DNA of 64,000 nucleotides from Myxocyprinus asiaticus. Its lineage: Eukaryota; Chordata; Actinopteri; Cypriniformes; Catostomidae. The stretch is from assembly GCF_019703515.2 (NCBI RefSeq), contig NC_059358.1, positions 45,890,594 through 45,954,593 on the forward strand. The letters run 5' to 3'. This document shows positions 22,217-32,200 of the stretch, piece by piece (the first letter of the stretch is position 1; every line of letters starts with the position of its first letter). The notes beneath the pieces are model-generated. The model was not told the origin of the DNA. It worked only from the letters and a program-made list of their open reading frames with translations, and did no database searches. The translations under genes were made by a program, and so were the position numbers.

Positions 22217-22978
22217 GTGGTACCGGTTTCGTCCCAGGTAGTGGCACACAACACAAGCGGATAAGCCCGGGATAGCCGGCCGGGTATTTCGCTTGCACAT
22301 AGCACCTTCCACCTCCTTTTGAGTTGAAGACATGCACCATTAATTCCCAGTAGTGTTCACAAGTTTGTTCCCTGGTTGACTTCCTCCGAGCCCTGTGGCA
22401 GTCGAGTTTTCGGAGAGATTCGCTGCCGGCCCAGTACACGTGCTAACTAAGAGTCCTGTTCTGGGTAGGTGCTCCGCATGTGGCGGTTCCCTGTAAGGCT
22501 AACCCCATGCGATATATATCTTCCGCTAATTCGTTTCCCTGTTGGCAAACTGCGTCTTCCTTGGGCAGAGCCCCTCTGCCCCAGTCTCCATATTTGTAGT
22601 AACTCCTCCCCTATTGGGCAGGATCTACCTTGAAGACTCTCCACATAGTTGGAAAGACCATGTGACGTATCCTTCCACTTAAATATCTCCCCCTCTCTTT
22701 GGGTGAGGTGTGGTCTCCGCTGTGTCTTCCCCTTGGGAGGGACACCCCGACTAGACCTGGCGGCCCAGTCGGATAATCCCCCTTCTTTTTTAGGGAGTGG
22801 AAAAAAGAGAAGGGGAAAAGAGGCCACGACTGGGTTAAGCCTGTCTCTCTCTCTTGGGTAGTCGACTTGTCCCCAAAAAGGGCCGTTCAACACTGGCTAT
22901 GAGGCACACAGTAGTCTGCCCACCACACACCGCCAGTACACGTAACACAGTTCAGCCAGTTGCGGCGTTTTGTATAGG
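22217..22978 (+). other. DIRS B 3' untranslated part
   Basis: Between the recombinase stop and the internal complementary region; no coding signal. Minus-strand open frames here look like chance. The corresponding part of A is 12150-12895. Confidence 0.5.
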
Positions 22979-23087
22979 GACCCCTAGTGTCACTACATCG
23001 ACACAACGTTGAGTGAGTGACAGATAGGGAATGTCATGGTTACTTGTGTAACCTCCGTTCCCTGATGGAGAGAACGAGACATTGTGT
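22979..23087 (+). repeat. DIRS B internal complementary region
   Basis: 22979-23031 is the complement of the left outer end (19224-19276), and 23033-23087 of the right outer end (23306-23360). The two parts adjoin, as if the element ends had been joined head to tail. In the accepted DIRS model this region templates completion of the ends and circle formation. Confidence 0.85.
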
Positions 23088-23095
23088 CCCTCCTG

Positions 23096-23361
23096 CCACA
23101 ACGCTGAACTACCCGCTGAAATGGCCAGACCTTATATAGGCTCCTCAGCATAAAACCTGAATGAGTGGTTGCATACCAGCTCCTTTTATACCCGTATGTC
23201 CGGGGGAGTGGCATGCAAATACCACTCGCCAATTTTCATTGGCCTTTTATCAAAGACCAGAGGTGCCTCGGGCTCCCAGGAGTGGCCCCTAGTGTCACTA
23301 CATCGACACAACGTCTCGTTCCCTACTTCAGGGAACGGAGGTTACACAAGTAACCATGACG
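23096..23361 (-). repeat. DIRS B right terminal inverted repeat
   Basis: Inverted relative to the left repeat, sharing the TTATACCCGTATGTCCGGGG block, the CCAATTTTCATTGGCC block and CCCCTAGTGTCACTACATCG. It carries an extra outer 50 bp (ACGTCTCGTTCCCTACTTCA onward) not found at the left end. Confidence 0.85.
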
Positions 23362-23589
23362 TTCTGGTGTTCAGCTGTTTGTCTCAGTGCTATCAGGATT
23401 TACCTGCACACAGATGCAACACTGCTCACAGGGAGGGAAATTCCATGAGAAAGTCAATTACACAACCCCATATATACTTATATTATATACGTATCTATAT
23501 ATTATATGTGTGTATATATATATACATATATAAATACATTCATATAAAGGTATAAATAAAAAAATTGTCAGCTTTTTAATATATCTCAG
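23362..23589. other. Short spacer with (TA)n tract
   Basis: Separates DIRS B from fragment C. It has TATATA-rich DNA at 23468-23545 and no gene. Confidence 0.5.
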
Positions 23590-24559
23590 TATTTGCTGTG
23601 AAAAGGCTTAAAAGATGTCCAGCGGCACCGTAGGCCTTGGCCATCCGAGATGATGTAAACCTACAAGCCTTGGACGGGAGCTTTGGGCACCCACACCAGG
23701 TGGTAGTGCTCTGCGGGCATAGGTGCACCACGAGTGCCTTTATCCACCAGGGGGATTGCCGAAAAGCCCTTGGCCGCCCCACCTTCGAGGGTAGTGAGGG
23801 CGGGGAGGCTGAAAGATTGGGACCAGGCAGAAAAAAGTGCCTCCCACGACCTGGTCAGCTCTTCATGCACTTCCGGGAATAAAGGAACGGGGGCGGGGCA
23901 TGGCTTTGAGCAGCGCCGTGAGCCCAGGAACAAATCATCGAGCTGCGAGGGTTCAGGTGAGAGCTGAGGGTTCAACTCTAGCCCGACGCTCGCGGCTGCC
24001 CAGGAAAGCATGTCGTCATCTCCATGTCAGCCTGTGACTGGGCAACTGCACCCGAAGGGAGCAGCCCAGCTGAGGTTTCCGCGTCCAACTGGACGAGCCC
24101 ACTCTCTGATGCTGCGGTCGAGAGATCATCATCTTCGCAGGCTCCGAATAAGAGGTCGAACTCGCTGTGAGACGAGCCGGTGGACTCATCTGGAAACCCG
24201 ATTGGGGCAGACGAGCATGTTGGGGTATGGGAGGTCCGTGGGGGGAAACCTGACAGAGGTGGTCCCATTGGGGTCCCCAAATCACCCCCAGTGCTAGCCG
24301 CGCTGGCCTCATACCCGTGGGTAGAAGGACCAAGGCGGGGAGCCTCTGGGGTGGCTTGCTTTCATACGAAGGTAAGCCACGACCGCATTGTTGCCATGGA
24401 CATATTCTCGCAATGAGTGCATGACCCATCCATGAACGCTGTCTCCATGTGAGCAGTGCACAGACATGAAAGACAGTGATCGTGACCGTCAGAAGGCGAG
24501 AGATAACGAGCGCAACCAGGAATAACACACAAAGGAAAGGCATCTTTAAAAAGACGCAT
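23590..24559 (-). pseudogene. DIRS C gag-like protein, broken
   Basis: Starts MRLFKDAFPL and has a cysteine/histidine-rich head (CARYLSPSDGHDHC, CLSCLC, then DGSCTHCENM) like the gag of fish DIRS elements. An acidic middle (FGACEDDDLSTAA) and the conserved block PEPSQLDDLFLGSRR, VPLFPEVHEELTRSWEALFS and LTTLEGGAAKGF follow. The last readable piece near 23600-23645 is RMAKAYGAAG. Stops and frameshifts split it into at least three pieces. Confidence 0.75.
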
Positions 24560-24987
24560 CTTTAAAAAGATGTTCCGTGTGTGCCACTCTTTTAGAGATA
24601 CTTACTCTTATAGAGAAATATACTCTTTTAGAGAAATATACTCTTTTTTTTTCTGCCGAAGCACCCAGGGGCATTCTCTGCAGTGCACCAGTGCAGAAGG
24701 GGGAGAAGCCACTGAAATGCGCCGTCAGATCCTGCAGAGGTGAATGAACAGTTGTGGGAATTCAGCTCAGTGAGCATGGCCATTCGGCTCAGAAGAGAAA
24801 ATCTGAATGAGTGGTTGCATACCAGCTGCTTTTATACCTGTATGTCTGGGGGAGTGGCATGCAAATACCACTCGGCAATTTTCATTAGCCTTTTATCAAA
24901 GACCAGAGGTGTCTCATGCTCCCAAGAGTGACCCCCCTAGTGTCACTACATTGACAAAACATCGAGTGAGTGACAGATAGGGAACTT
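23590..24987 (-). mobile_element. DIRS1-like fragment C (5' end and gag)
   Basis: Minus-strand 5' end of another DIRS element: terminal repeat at about 24650-24987 (same TATA and GTGACAGATAGGGA outer end as B), leader with two AAAGATG-type repeats near 24545, then gag. It stops abruptly at about 23590. Its outer end lies inside a MITE arm (24988-25062), so it inserted into that MITE. Confidence 0.8.
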
Positions 24988-25062
24988 CATTTGTGTTCTG
25001 CAGAATAAAGAATGTCATACACATCTGGGATGGCATAAGGGTGAGTAAATAATGAGGGAATT
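24988..25062. repeat. MITE arm remnant
   Basis: TTCATTTGTGTTCTGCAGAA, CATACACATCTGGGATGGCA and GGGTGAGTAAATAATGAGGG, the right-arm end of the window's MITE family, truncated by DIRS C. The other half is not next to B or C. Confidence 0.75.
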
Positions 25063-25448
25063 AAGGCTCCTGACATTTAAATCAGTGCTGGTTGTTCATA
25101 TGACAATGTGCAAAGATAGGCATACGCTACGAGTTTTGTTGTAATCAGTGGAATTTTATAAAATGAATTAATATAATATTTTAGCACATTTTATGTTTGT
25201 TTAGAACTTTTATTTAACATTTAGTTGCAGTGCGACCAATTATTGGATTGCTTTTAATTTGTTTTTATTTTTTTTATTTTTTTTATAAATTGTGCCTATT
25301 TAATTGTTGATGTTTATTTAATGTTTATTGTTAGAAAATTACAAAAGTCTGTCATCAGGAAATGAAAATCAGGAAATGAAACTGTATTTGACTGAGGCAG
25401 AATGTTAGGTTCAGTCACCATTATAAGTCATTGCATTGTTTTCCCCCT
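25063..25448. other. No gene seen
   Basis: AT-rich spacer with T-rich runs near 25265. Confidence 0.4.
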
Positions 25449-26264
25449 AAGAGTAAAGGGATAGTTTACCCAAAAATTAAATTCTCTCATTATTTACTCA
25501 CCCTCATGATATCCCAGGTGTGTATGACTTTCTTTCTTCAGCAGAACACATTTGAAGAAAAACAGAAAAACATTTCATCTCAGTAGTTCCTAAAATGCAA
25601 GTGAATGGAGATTTATCTTTTGAAGCTCCAAAAATAACAGACAGTCAGCATAAACGTCATCAGTACGACTCCAGCAGTTAAATGAATGTCTTCTAAAGCC
25701 ACACGATCAATTTTGTTGTGAAAAAGAAAAAAATTTAAATACATTTTTTAACTATAATCCAACTCTTCTGGTAAGCTTCAGGAGAGGGTGGAGTCCAAGC
25801 GGTCTCTCGTGTGATGTATTCGCGTTGGCATGTTATGGACATTATCTCATGCTCTCCACTCTGTAAAGACATCCAGGATAAGCACACAAATGCATGATTG
25901 TGAGGAAAGAAACAGATAAAAACAGATCTAAACCAAAACCAACCAAGCTACTGTACAGTGTTCCTCCTTCTCACTTGTAAACAGCACTGCTCTTCTGGCT
26001 GTGACTCACATGCATCAGTTCTCGCATTTCAAATGCCAATGTGATTACGTCATACTTGCGTACCACTGCTGACAGGAAGCATGATTAAGAGTTAAAAAAG
26101 TACTTAAATATTTATCTTTTTTGCACCAAAAGTGACTGTGACACTTAATTTAACATTAATTTAACTGCTGGAGTCGTACCAATGATGTTTATGCTGACTG
26201 TCTGTTATTTTTGGAGCTTCAAAAGAGAAATCGCCATTCACTTGCTGAATGAAAGATATTTTCT

Positions 26265-27329
26265 AGTCAAGTCATTTTTATTTGTTTAGCGCTTTTCACA
26301 ACACATCGTTTCAAAGCAGCTTTACAGAAAATGAAAACTGTAATATCTATAAACTCTTAGAGTCACAACTACATTGTGTAGTTTGATTAAATATATGATT
26401 GCAAATTGTGTATAGAAATTAAATAATTATATAATAATTGTATTTAGAACCCCTGTGAGCAAGCTGAATGCGACTGTGGCAATGAACACAAAACTCCATA
26501 AGATGTTGGTTAATGGAGAAAAATTACCTAGGGAGAAACCAGGCTCAATGTGGGCGCCAGTTTCCCTCTGGCTAACCAGCATGAATATGATGCCAATATT
26601 AGTTATTTTCTGTATATGCAGTGAAGGTCATGGTTTAAAATAAGTAAACTAAGTAAGTGTTAAGGGCCAGTGTTTATCCAAAGATTTTGTATGAACTGTA
26701 AGATTAATGACTAATGTCTTTGAAGTTCAGCCTGGATTAACTTCAGAAGTTCACATAGATGCATTGTCCTTAGTTAATTGGCTGATGAAGGCTTTTGTTG
26801 GCAAATAATTGAAAGTCTATGTATTACATTTCAAGAGTGTAGTCCATCTTTAGACCAAGGTGATGCAGGCAGTGATCAGTGAGGTGCATCGCAGTTCAAC
26901 CAGCAGGTCATTTCGGTAAGGTCTATCCTAAGTCCAAGGTTCAGGAAGAGGCATATGAAGTATCCCATGTCTTATGGTTGGAGTTGCCATCAGTTCATCC
27001 CCTGAAGTCCATCGTAATAAACTGAAGTGATGTCTGGCTGGCACCGGCTGCGTTTAGTCGTCATCACTCAGAGACACATAGCTGTGGAGTCCGATACCAA
27101 GCAGGAATGGATTTGGATCTGTCCGGCTCTGGTAACTTCGGGATATGAATCCCAAGGTTAAGGGCAACAAATAGAATAATATTAGCATAGATGCCAATCA
27201 ATTTTTGCAGAGTTATAGAACATGATTAATGTTTCTGGTTCCAGCAGACCTAACTAAAGCAGCCTAATTGTGAGTTGAAGGATAAATTACTTGCATGCCT
27301 GGCTAAATAGATGAGTCTTTAGTCTAGAC
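26265..27329 (-). other. L2 3' UTR
   Basis: Noncoding 3' part of the L2 element, containing the block GAGAAACCAGGCTCAATGTG on plus that is common to this LINE class, and the GCTTTACAG tail region. A related fragment is at 18255-18475. Confidence 0.7.
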
Positions 27330-28524
27330 TTAAACTGAGTGAGTGTGTCTGTTCCATAGTTTAGGAGCCAAATAGGAAAATGATTTACCTCCTTTTGTGG
27401 ATTTTGATATTATAGGAAATATTAACAGGCCAGCATTTTGCAATCGTAATGAACATGATGGAATGTAGTGTGGTAGAAGGTCACTTAAGTACTGCGGAGC
27501 AAGACCATTCAAAGGTTTGTACGTAGTTAACAAAAACTTTTAATTATTACAAAATTTAACAGGTAAAATGGGGCTAATCTGATAATATTTCTTGGTTCTA
27601 GTCAGCACTCTGGCTGATGCATTTTGAACCAAATGAAGGTTATTTATTGAACTTGCTGAACATCCTCTCAGTAATGCATTACAATAATCTAGTCTTGAGG
27701 TCATGAATGCATGAATTAGTTTTTCGGCATCAGCAACAGAGAGCTTCTCCTAACTTAGCAATATTTATAAGGTGGAAGAATGCTATTCTACAAATACTGG
27801 AAATTTGATTGGTTTCAAATATAAGGACTAAGTTCTTTGAATCTTTGATTTCATTGATACACTCTGCCAATTAGGAGAATTGTGAAATTTTGTTGGGTTT
27901 GGAAGAAATATAAAGTAGGGTATCATCGGAATAACAGTGGAAACTTATTCTATGATTCCTGATAATATCTCCCAGGGGAGGCATATATAAGAAGAAAAGC
28001 AAAGGCCCTAAAACTGATCCCTGTGGCACTCCATAATTAACTTTTGTTTGATTTGACAATTCCTTGTTTACACAGACAAAGTGGTAGCGTTCTGCTAAAT
28101 TAGACCTAAACCGTGCAAGTCCACAAATGCCAACATAATCCTCAAGCCTATTCAAGAGAATGTTGTGATCTATGGTGTCGAAGGCAGCACTTAGATCTAA
28201 AAGAATTTCTATAGTATCAACATCAATTCCATGTGACAGAATTAAATATAGTGTATGATTATGGCAATGAGTTGGTCCTGTTTTATTTTGTCTGACTCCA
28301 AGGGAGTTTAGAATATCGATAAATGCTAATCCCAATGTGTCATTTTCATTATCTGTGTGAATGTTGAAATCACCAACAATTACAGGTCTACCCACAGCAA
28401 CTACTAGATCTGATAGAAAATTTGGTAATTCATCAAGGAAATCAGAATACGGCCCGGGTGATCTATATACTTTAGCAAGCGCAAAAGACAACAGAGATTT
28501 TTTAATTGTATCTGACATTGTCAC
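27330..28524 (-). pseudogene. L2 ORF2 (endonuclease end, reverse transcriptase) remnant
   Basis: From 28524 down: the end of an APE-type endonuclease (VAVGRPVIVGDFNIHTDNEN with the GDFN motif, LNSLGVRQNKTGPTHCHNHT). It is joined directly to RT motif A (IEILLDLSAAFDTIDHNILL) and then VNYGVPQGSVLGPLLFFLY and the active-site box FHCYSDDTLLYIS. The endonuclease C-terminus and the RT fingers are deleted between HGIDVDTIE and the RT. After 27871 the frame is broken, and 27533-27330 holds the C-terminal piece YKPLNGLAPQYLSDLL to FSYLAPKLWN. Confidence 0.85.
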
Positions 28525-29032
28525 ATTAAATATTACGACTTATATTTTGTCCTCTGAGTAACACCAAAAACAGTAAATCAGGCGAGGCTTATGTTTATAA
28601 CAAGACCTGGGCGAGTAGATTAATTTAAACTAATATATTCATCTGGTTTAAGCCAGGTTTCGGTCAAACAGAACGCATCCAGACTATGATCTGTAATAAT
28701 TTAATTTACAATTAGTGCATTGGTTGAAAGAGATCTAATGTTTAGTAGCCCTACCTTTATATGATGTTTGTCTTCTATTTTTTTGTTATTTTCAAGTTTT
28801 ACCTTAATCACATTTTTTCTAAATGATTTAGGGAGGGGTTTGTGTTTGGTAGTTCAGGGAACAGACACAATCTCTATGTGATATCTAGGTGATACAGTCT
28901 CTGTGTTGTAGTTTATGTGACCTATGTGATGTCTCAAGGCAGATAGCAGACGTTTGGATTAACCAGTTTGTCTGCTTCCTGACCTGGGCCCCAGTAAGTC
29001 AAATACTATCACTATTAAAACTATGAGCCAAA

Positions 29033-29451
29033 TTACAAGAGGAGAGTGGCACCTTCCCTTGAGGGATGGAGTCCGTCTCTCTTTAGCAGATCAGGTCTAC
29101 CCCAAAAACTCTTCCAATTGTCTATAAATCCTATGCTATTCTCCGGACACCACTCAGACATCCAGCCATTCAGTGACACTAATCTACTATAAACATTGTC
29201 ACCACGATGAGCAGGGAGGGGGCCAGAGCATATTACAGTGTCTGACATTGTTTTTGCAAGTTCACACACCTCTTTAACATTATTTTAGTAATCTCCGACT
29301 GGTAAAGCTGAACATGGTTAGTGCCGACATGAATAACAATTGTATAAAATCTACGTTTAGCATTAGCCAGCACTTGTAAATTTGATCTGATGTCAGACGC
29401 TCTGGCACCGGAAATGCATTTAACAATAGTGGCTGGAGTCTCTATTTCCAC
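29033..29451 (-). pseudogene. L2 ORF1 with SGNH/GDSL esterase domain
   Basis: Two overlapping frames give an esterase-like fold known from ORF1 of CR1/L2 elements: SGARASDIRSNL, then FYTIVIHVGTNHVQL (the GTND-like block) and, after a frameshift at about 29260, VICSGPLPAHRGDNVYSRL and RRDGLHPS-like RDGLHPSREGATLLL, holding the Asp-x-x-His catalytic pair. The nucleophile serine block is not clear at the truncated N-terminal side. In these LINEs the domain is thought to bind lipids or membranes; here it is broken. Confidence 0.75.
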
Positions 29452-29589
29452 ATTCCTTACTATTTTTCTTCAAATGTGTTCTGGTGAAGAAAGAAAGTCA
29501 TACACACCTGGGATATCATAAGAGTGAGTAAATAATGACAGGTGGGTGAACTTTCCCTTTAACATTCTGCCTAACATCCCTGTTTGTGT

Positions 29590-30030
29590 TCCATGGAAGA
29601 CAGACAGACATGTGGGTTTGGAACGAAATTAGGGTGAGTAAATGATAGAGACTGAATTAAAATTTTTTGGTGATCATTTACTGACCTGTATGCAGTCTTA
29701 CACTCGTATGACTAGTACACTGCAGATGTCAAGATTTATAGTGAAAAAAGGAGTTACATTTTGGTCTGTTTCTCACCAAAAACCGATCATACCTCTTCAG
29801 AAGACATGGATTTAACCACTTGAGTCCGATGAATTTCCTTTATACTGCCTTTATATCCTTTTTGGAGCTTGAAAGTGTTGGGCCTCACTGACATACATTG
29901 TATGTACAAAAACAATTCACATCTCAATCAAAATATCTCCGTTTGTGTTCCGTGGATGAAAGAAAATAATTAGAGTTTTAAGACTGCATAAAGGTCATCA
30001 TTCTTGGGTGAACTGTTCCTTTAAAACTTG
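29590..30030. repeat. Two MITE right-arm fragments in tandem
   Basis: 29590-29665 ends AGGGTGAGTAAATGATAGAG. 29735-30025 is a second arm (TTTATAGTGAAAAAAGGAGT, then TCTTCAGAAGACATGGATTT) ending TTGGGTGAACTGTTCCTTTA. Neither has its inverted partner. Confidence 0.7.
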
Positions 30031-30180
30031 TAAACACGCCCCAGTATGTAAGGAAGTCTGCAAAGAGCTGGTGTAATGTGTGTTTGTATCAAACAGATTA
30101 CAGGAGAAAAGAACACCTGTGGCACCTGTGAAGATCTTTGACACGTTCTTGCCGTGGAGGCCTGTGGAGCTTCTGCTCAC

Positions 30181-30301
30181 CTGATGTAAAGTGAGATCTG
30201 CTGTCAGACAAAGCTGCTACCAGAGAGTCCATGATGTCTGACCTTCTCTGGAGGAGCGTGGAGATCATCTCCAATCCCTCAGGACCCAGAAACTCAAACA
30301 A
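30181..30301 (-). CDS. Candidate internal exon of an unidentified host gene
   Basis: A 121-bp block with a strong acceptor (CTCTCCCCTCAG) and donor (CATCAG then GTGAGC) on the minus strand. Between them a single open frame reads LFEFLGPEGLEMISTLLQRR then SDIMDSLVAALSDSRSHFTS, 40 codons plus one base. The sequence is amphipathic and leucine-rich, as in an all-helical protein, and nothing like the transposons around it. The gene is not recognised. It lies on the opposite strand to the 10.6-kb exon, so it belongs to another gene. Flanking MITE pieces are consistent with intronic surroundings. Confidence 0.6.
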
Positions 30302-30529
30302 CTGAGGGGAGAGAAAAGAACAGATAAGACACACTGAAACTGGAACTGAAGACAAATAATGATGAGTGATGAGGAATAAATATACGTGTGTTTAGAACAG
30401 ACACAGTTAAATAAAACTAAAATATCTATTTTAAACATTGTTGTTAATGAAGGTCTGGTAATTATCATTCCAAAACAATATCACAAACCTATTGCAATTG
30501 TTTGCACAATAAAATAATAACAAAATTGA
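30302..30529. other. Candidate intron sequence
   Basis: AT-rich, no repeats recognised; upstream of the minus-strand exon. Confidence 0.35.
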
Positions 30530-30952
30530 AGCAATAATTCACTGAAAATCTTCCCCTTGTCATGACTATCGGATCTGATTTACACTTCCACATATACAAA
30601 AGAAGCAATCGTGTGTGATGTCACTGATGTCAAGAGCCTGGCACAACGTGCCTTGACGTGCTAAGCTTGGATATGTGGAAGTGTGAAAGAGATTTGAGAG
30701 CTGTGCCGTGGGGAAGATTTTCAGTGAATAATGACTAAAATGAGGGTCTGATCCTCACACAAAGTTATTTTATGATTTCAGAAGACTTGAAATTAAGCAA
30801 TTGAGTCATATGAAGTACTTTTATGATCATTTATGGTGTTTTTCTGTCCTTGGTGTCATGGACACTCTGCCCAAGTTATTTTGTTTTCCACAGCACAGAA
30901 GAAAGAAAGTCATAAAGGTTTGGAACAACATGAGGGTGAGCTATTCCTTTAA
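30530..30952. repeat. MITE with central hairpin, one arm
   Basis: ATTCACTGAAAATCTTCCCC at about 30536 pairs with GGGGAAGATTTTCAGTGAAT at about 30711. The right arm follows (TTTCAGAAGACTTGAAATTA, ACAACATGAGGGTGAGC) and ends GAGCTATTCCTTTAAT. Confidence 0.7.
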
Positions 30953-31682
30953 TATACACCTCATGTAAAATTACACTGACACTCAGGCTTACACACAAGT
31001 TCTGGTAGATTTTTTTTCAAAATAGCAGACACAATCTACGACTTCATGAAACTTCATTTAACTAAAGACTAGGCAAAGAGTCTCATGCACAAATCTATTT
31101 AACAATTAATAAAAACTATACTGGGTTGAGCAGGATCTCTCAGGGGAAGTGCAGTACAGCAGATATTAAAATGATGAACAATAATCATCTGCTTTATGGT
31201 GAAATCACACTGACAACATTAATTAAATGAATGAGAATAGTGCTGGGAAAACATGGTCCAATCAAATGATAGTGCTGCAGTTTTTCAGTCATGAGTGCTA
31301 TTACCTTTGCAGAGGCAGTGTTTGAATGATAATGTCTGAAGGAGAGTCTTTAGGGATTTTGAGGTGACCTGTTACTGCAATTGTTATTGCAACTCTATCC
31401 AAAAGTTTCATAGAGTTCAAATGTCATTATTTATATATTTTTTATTTTATTTTTTTGAACATTCATATAAATTGGAGTAAATGTGTTGTTTTTTAACCCT
31501 ATATACATCATATATACTGTATGCAATTTCAAGACATCATATTTATTGATAGAATAAATGGAATAAATTTTTATAAAGCTAAAATGTGACCAAAATGAAA
31601 ACTAATGATTAACTGCAATTTGTAAAATTTATATTTTGGTAATGTACCAAGTTAGGAGGTCTCCTGTTTTATTAACAGCATT
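30953..31682. other. No gene seen
   Basis: AT-rich; nothing recognised. Confidence 0.4.
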
Positions 31683-32200
31683 AAGCCCAAAATTATACTT
31701 TGTTTTTGATGTGAACACAGCATCTGCGTACAGTCGAACGCTCCTTTCAAAGTATCCTTTATTTGACTGTGTGTGCATACACATGCGGTTGGCGCATGCA
31801 CGCTATGACTGCTATGGGTTGCACTTTATTTGACAGTACGTGTACTTTCTGTATACTTACAGTGTACTTACCCAAGAAAGTACTGAGTAATATTAGGTAA
31901 CTACATGTACTTAATATGGGTTGGAGTTAGGTTTAGGGTTGGTACCTAGTAATTACTGTAGTTGTTGTAATTATATAGTATTCAAAAGTAGAACAGAACT
32001 GTACTGAGATAATGGACTATATCTCTTCAGGAGTTTAGACCCATAAAGATGTCTTTATATTCCTTCAGACTCGAGTTATACAAATGTGGGTGTCTCCTGG
32101 CCTCCTCACACACGCGTTCTTGACATGTACATCCACTGTTGTTGTTTTCACCCTCGTCTCCTGTTGTTTAGCAGAGCATGTGATTACATCTTCTAGCGCT
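31683..32200 (+). repeat. Dispersed hAT-like repeat (copy 1)
   Basis: Starts AAGCCCAAAATTATACTTTG and contains CAGTCGAACGCTCCTTTCAA and the block 32038-32090. That block is matched base for base in reverse complement over about 53 bp at 59799-59851. A second repeat with TACTTACAGTGTACTTAC words and GGGTTGGAGTTAGGTTTAGG sits inside (about 31815-31990). No transposase frame is present. Confidence 0.65.

Larger units (their letters stand above)
19224..23361 (+). mobile_element. DIRS1-like retrotransposon B, both ends present
   Basis: Left terminal repeat, gag start, RT start, RNase H, linker, tyrosine recombinase, internal complementary region and right terminal repeat are present in order on the plus strand. 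Two large deletions (most of gag; RT core including the active site) plus stops make it non-coding. The left outer end (19224-19276) and right outer end (23306-23360) are each matched in reverse complement by adjacent parts of the internal region (22979-23031, 51 of 53 bases; 23033-23087, about 51 of 55). This is the diagnostic DIRS structure. Confidence 0.9.
26265..29460 (-). mobile_element. L2/CR1-type LINE, internally deleted
   Basis: A non-LTR retrotransposon on the minus strand, about 3.2 kb. It has an ORF1 esterase domain, an endonuclease end joined to RT, the C-terminal ORF2 piece and a long 3' UTR ending in the characteristic tail complementary to AGTCAAGTCATTTTTATTTG. It sits in the MITE and is flanked by an approximate duplication (TATTTTCT at 26255, TATTTTTCT at 29461). 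Length and missing EN/RT core show an internally shortened copy. Confidence 0.85.
25449..29562. mobile_element. Long-inverted-repeat MITE split by an L2 LINE
   Basis: The left arm starts AAGGGATAGTTTACCCAAAA at about 25455 and continues to about 25760. The right arm runs from about 26090 to 26264 and resumes after the LINE at 29461 with TTTCTTCAAATGTGTTCTGG, ending GGTGGGTGAACTTTCCCTTT at about 29562. The arms are inverted copies (for example AAAATAACAGACAGTCAGCA at about 25629 against TGCTGACTGTCTGTTATTTT at about 26193). Terminal TTTAA/TTAAA suggests TTAA targeting. It carries no genes and resembles the Angel-type palindromic MITEs of fish (family name from memory). Confidence 0.8.

Noticed and set aside
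22447..22893. 148-codon minus frame in the DIRS B 3' region
   Set aside because: No protein-like family pattern; antisense to noncoding element DNA.
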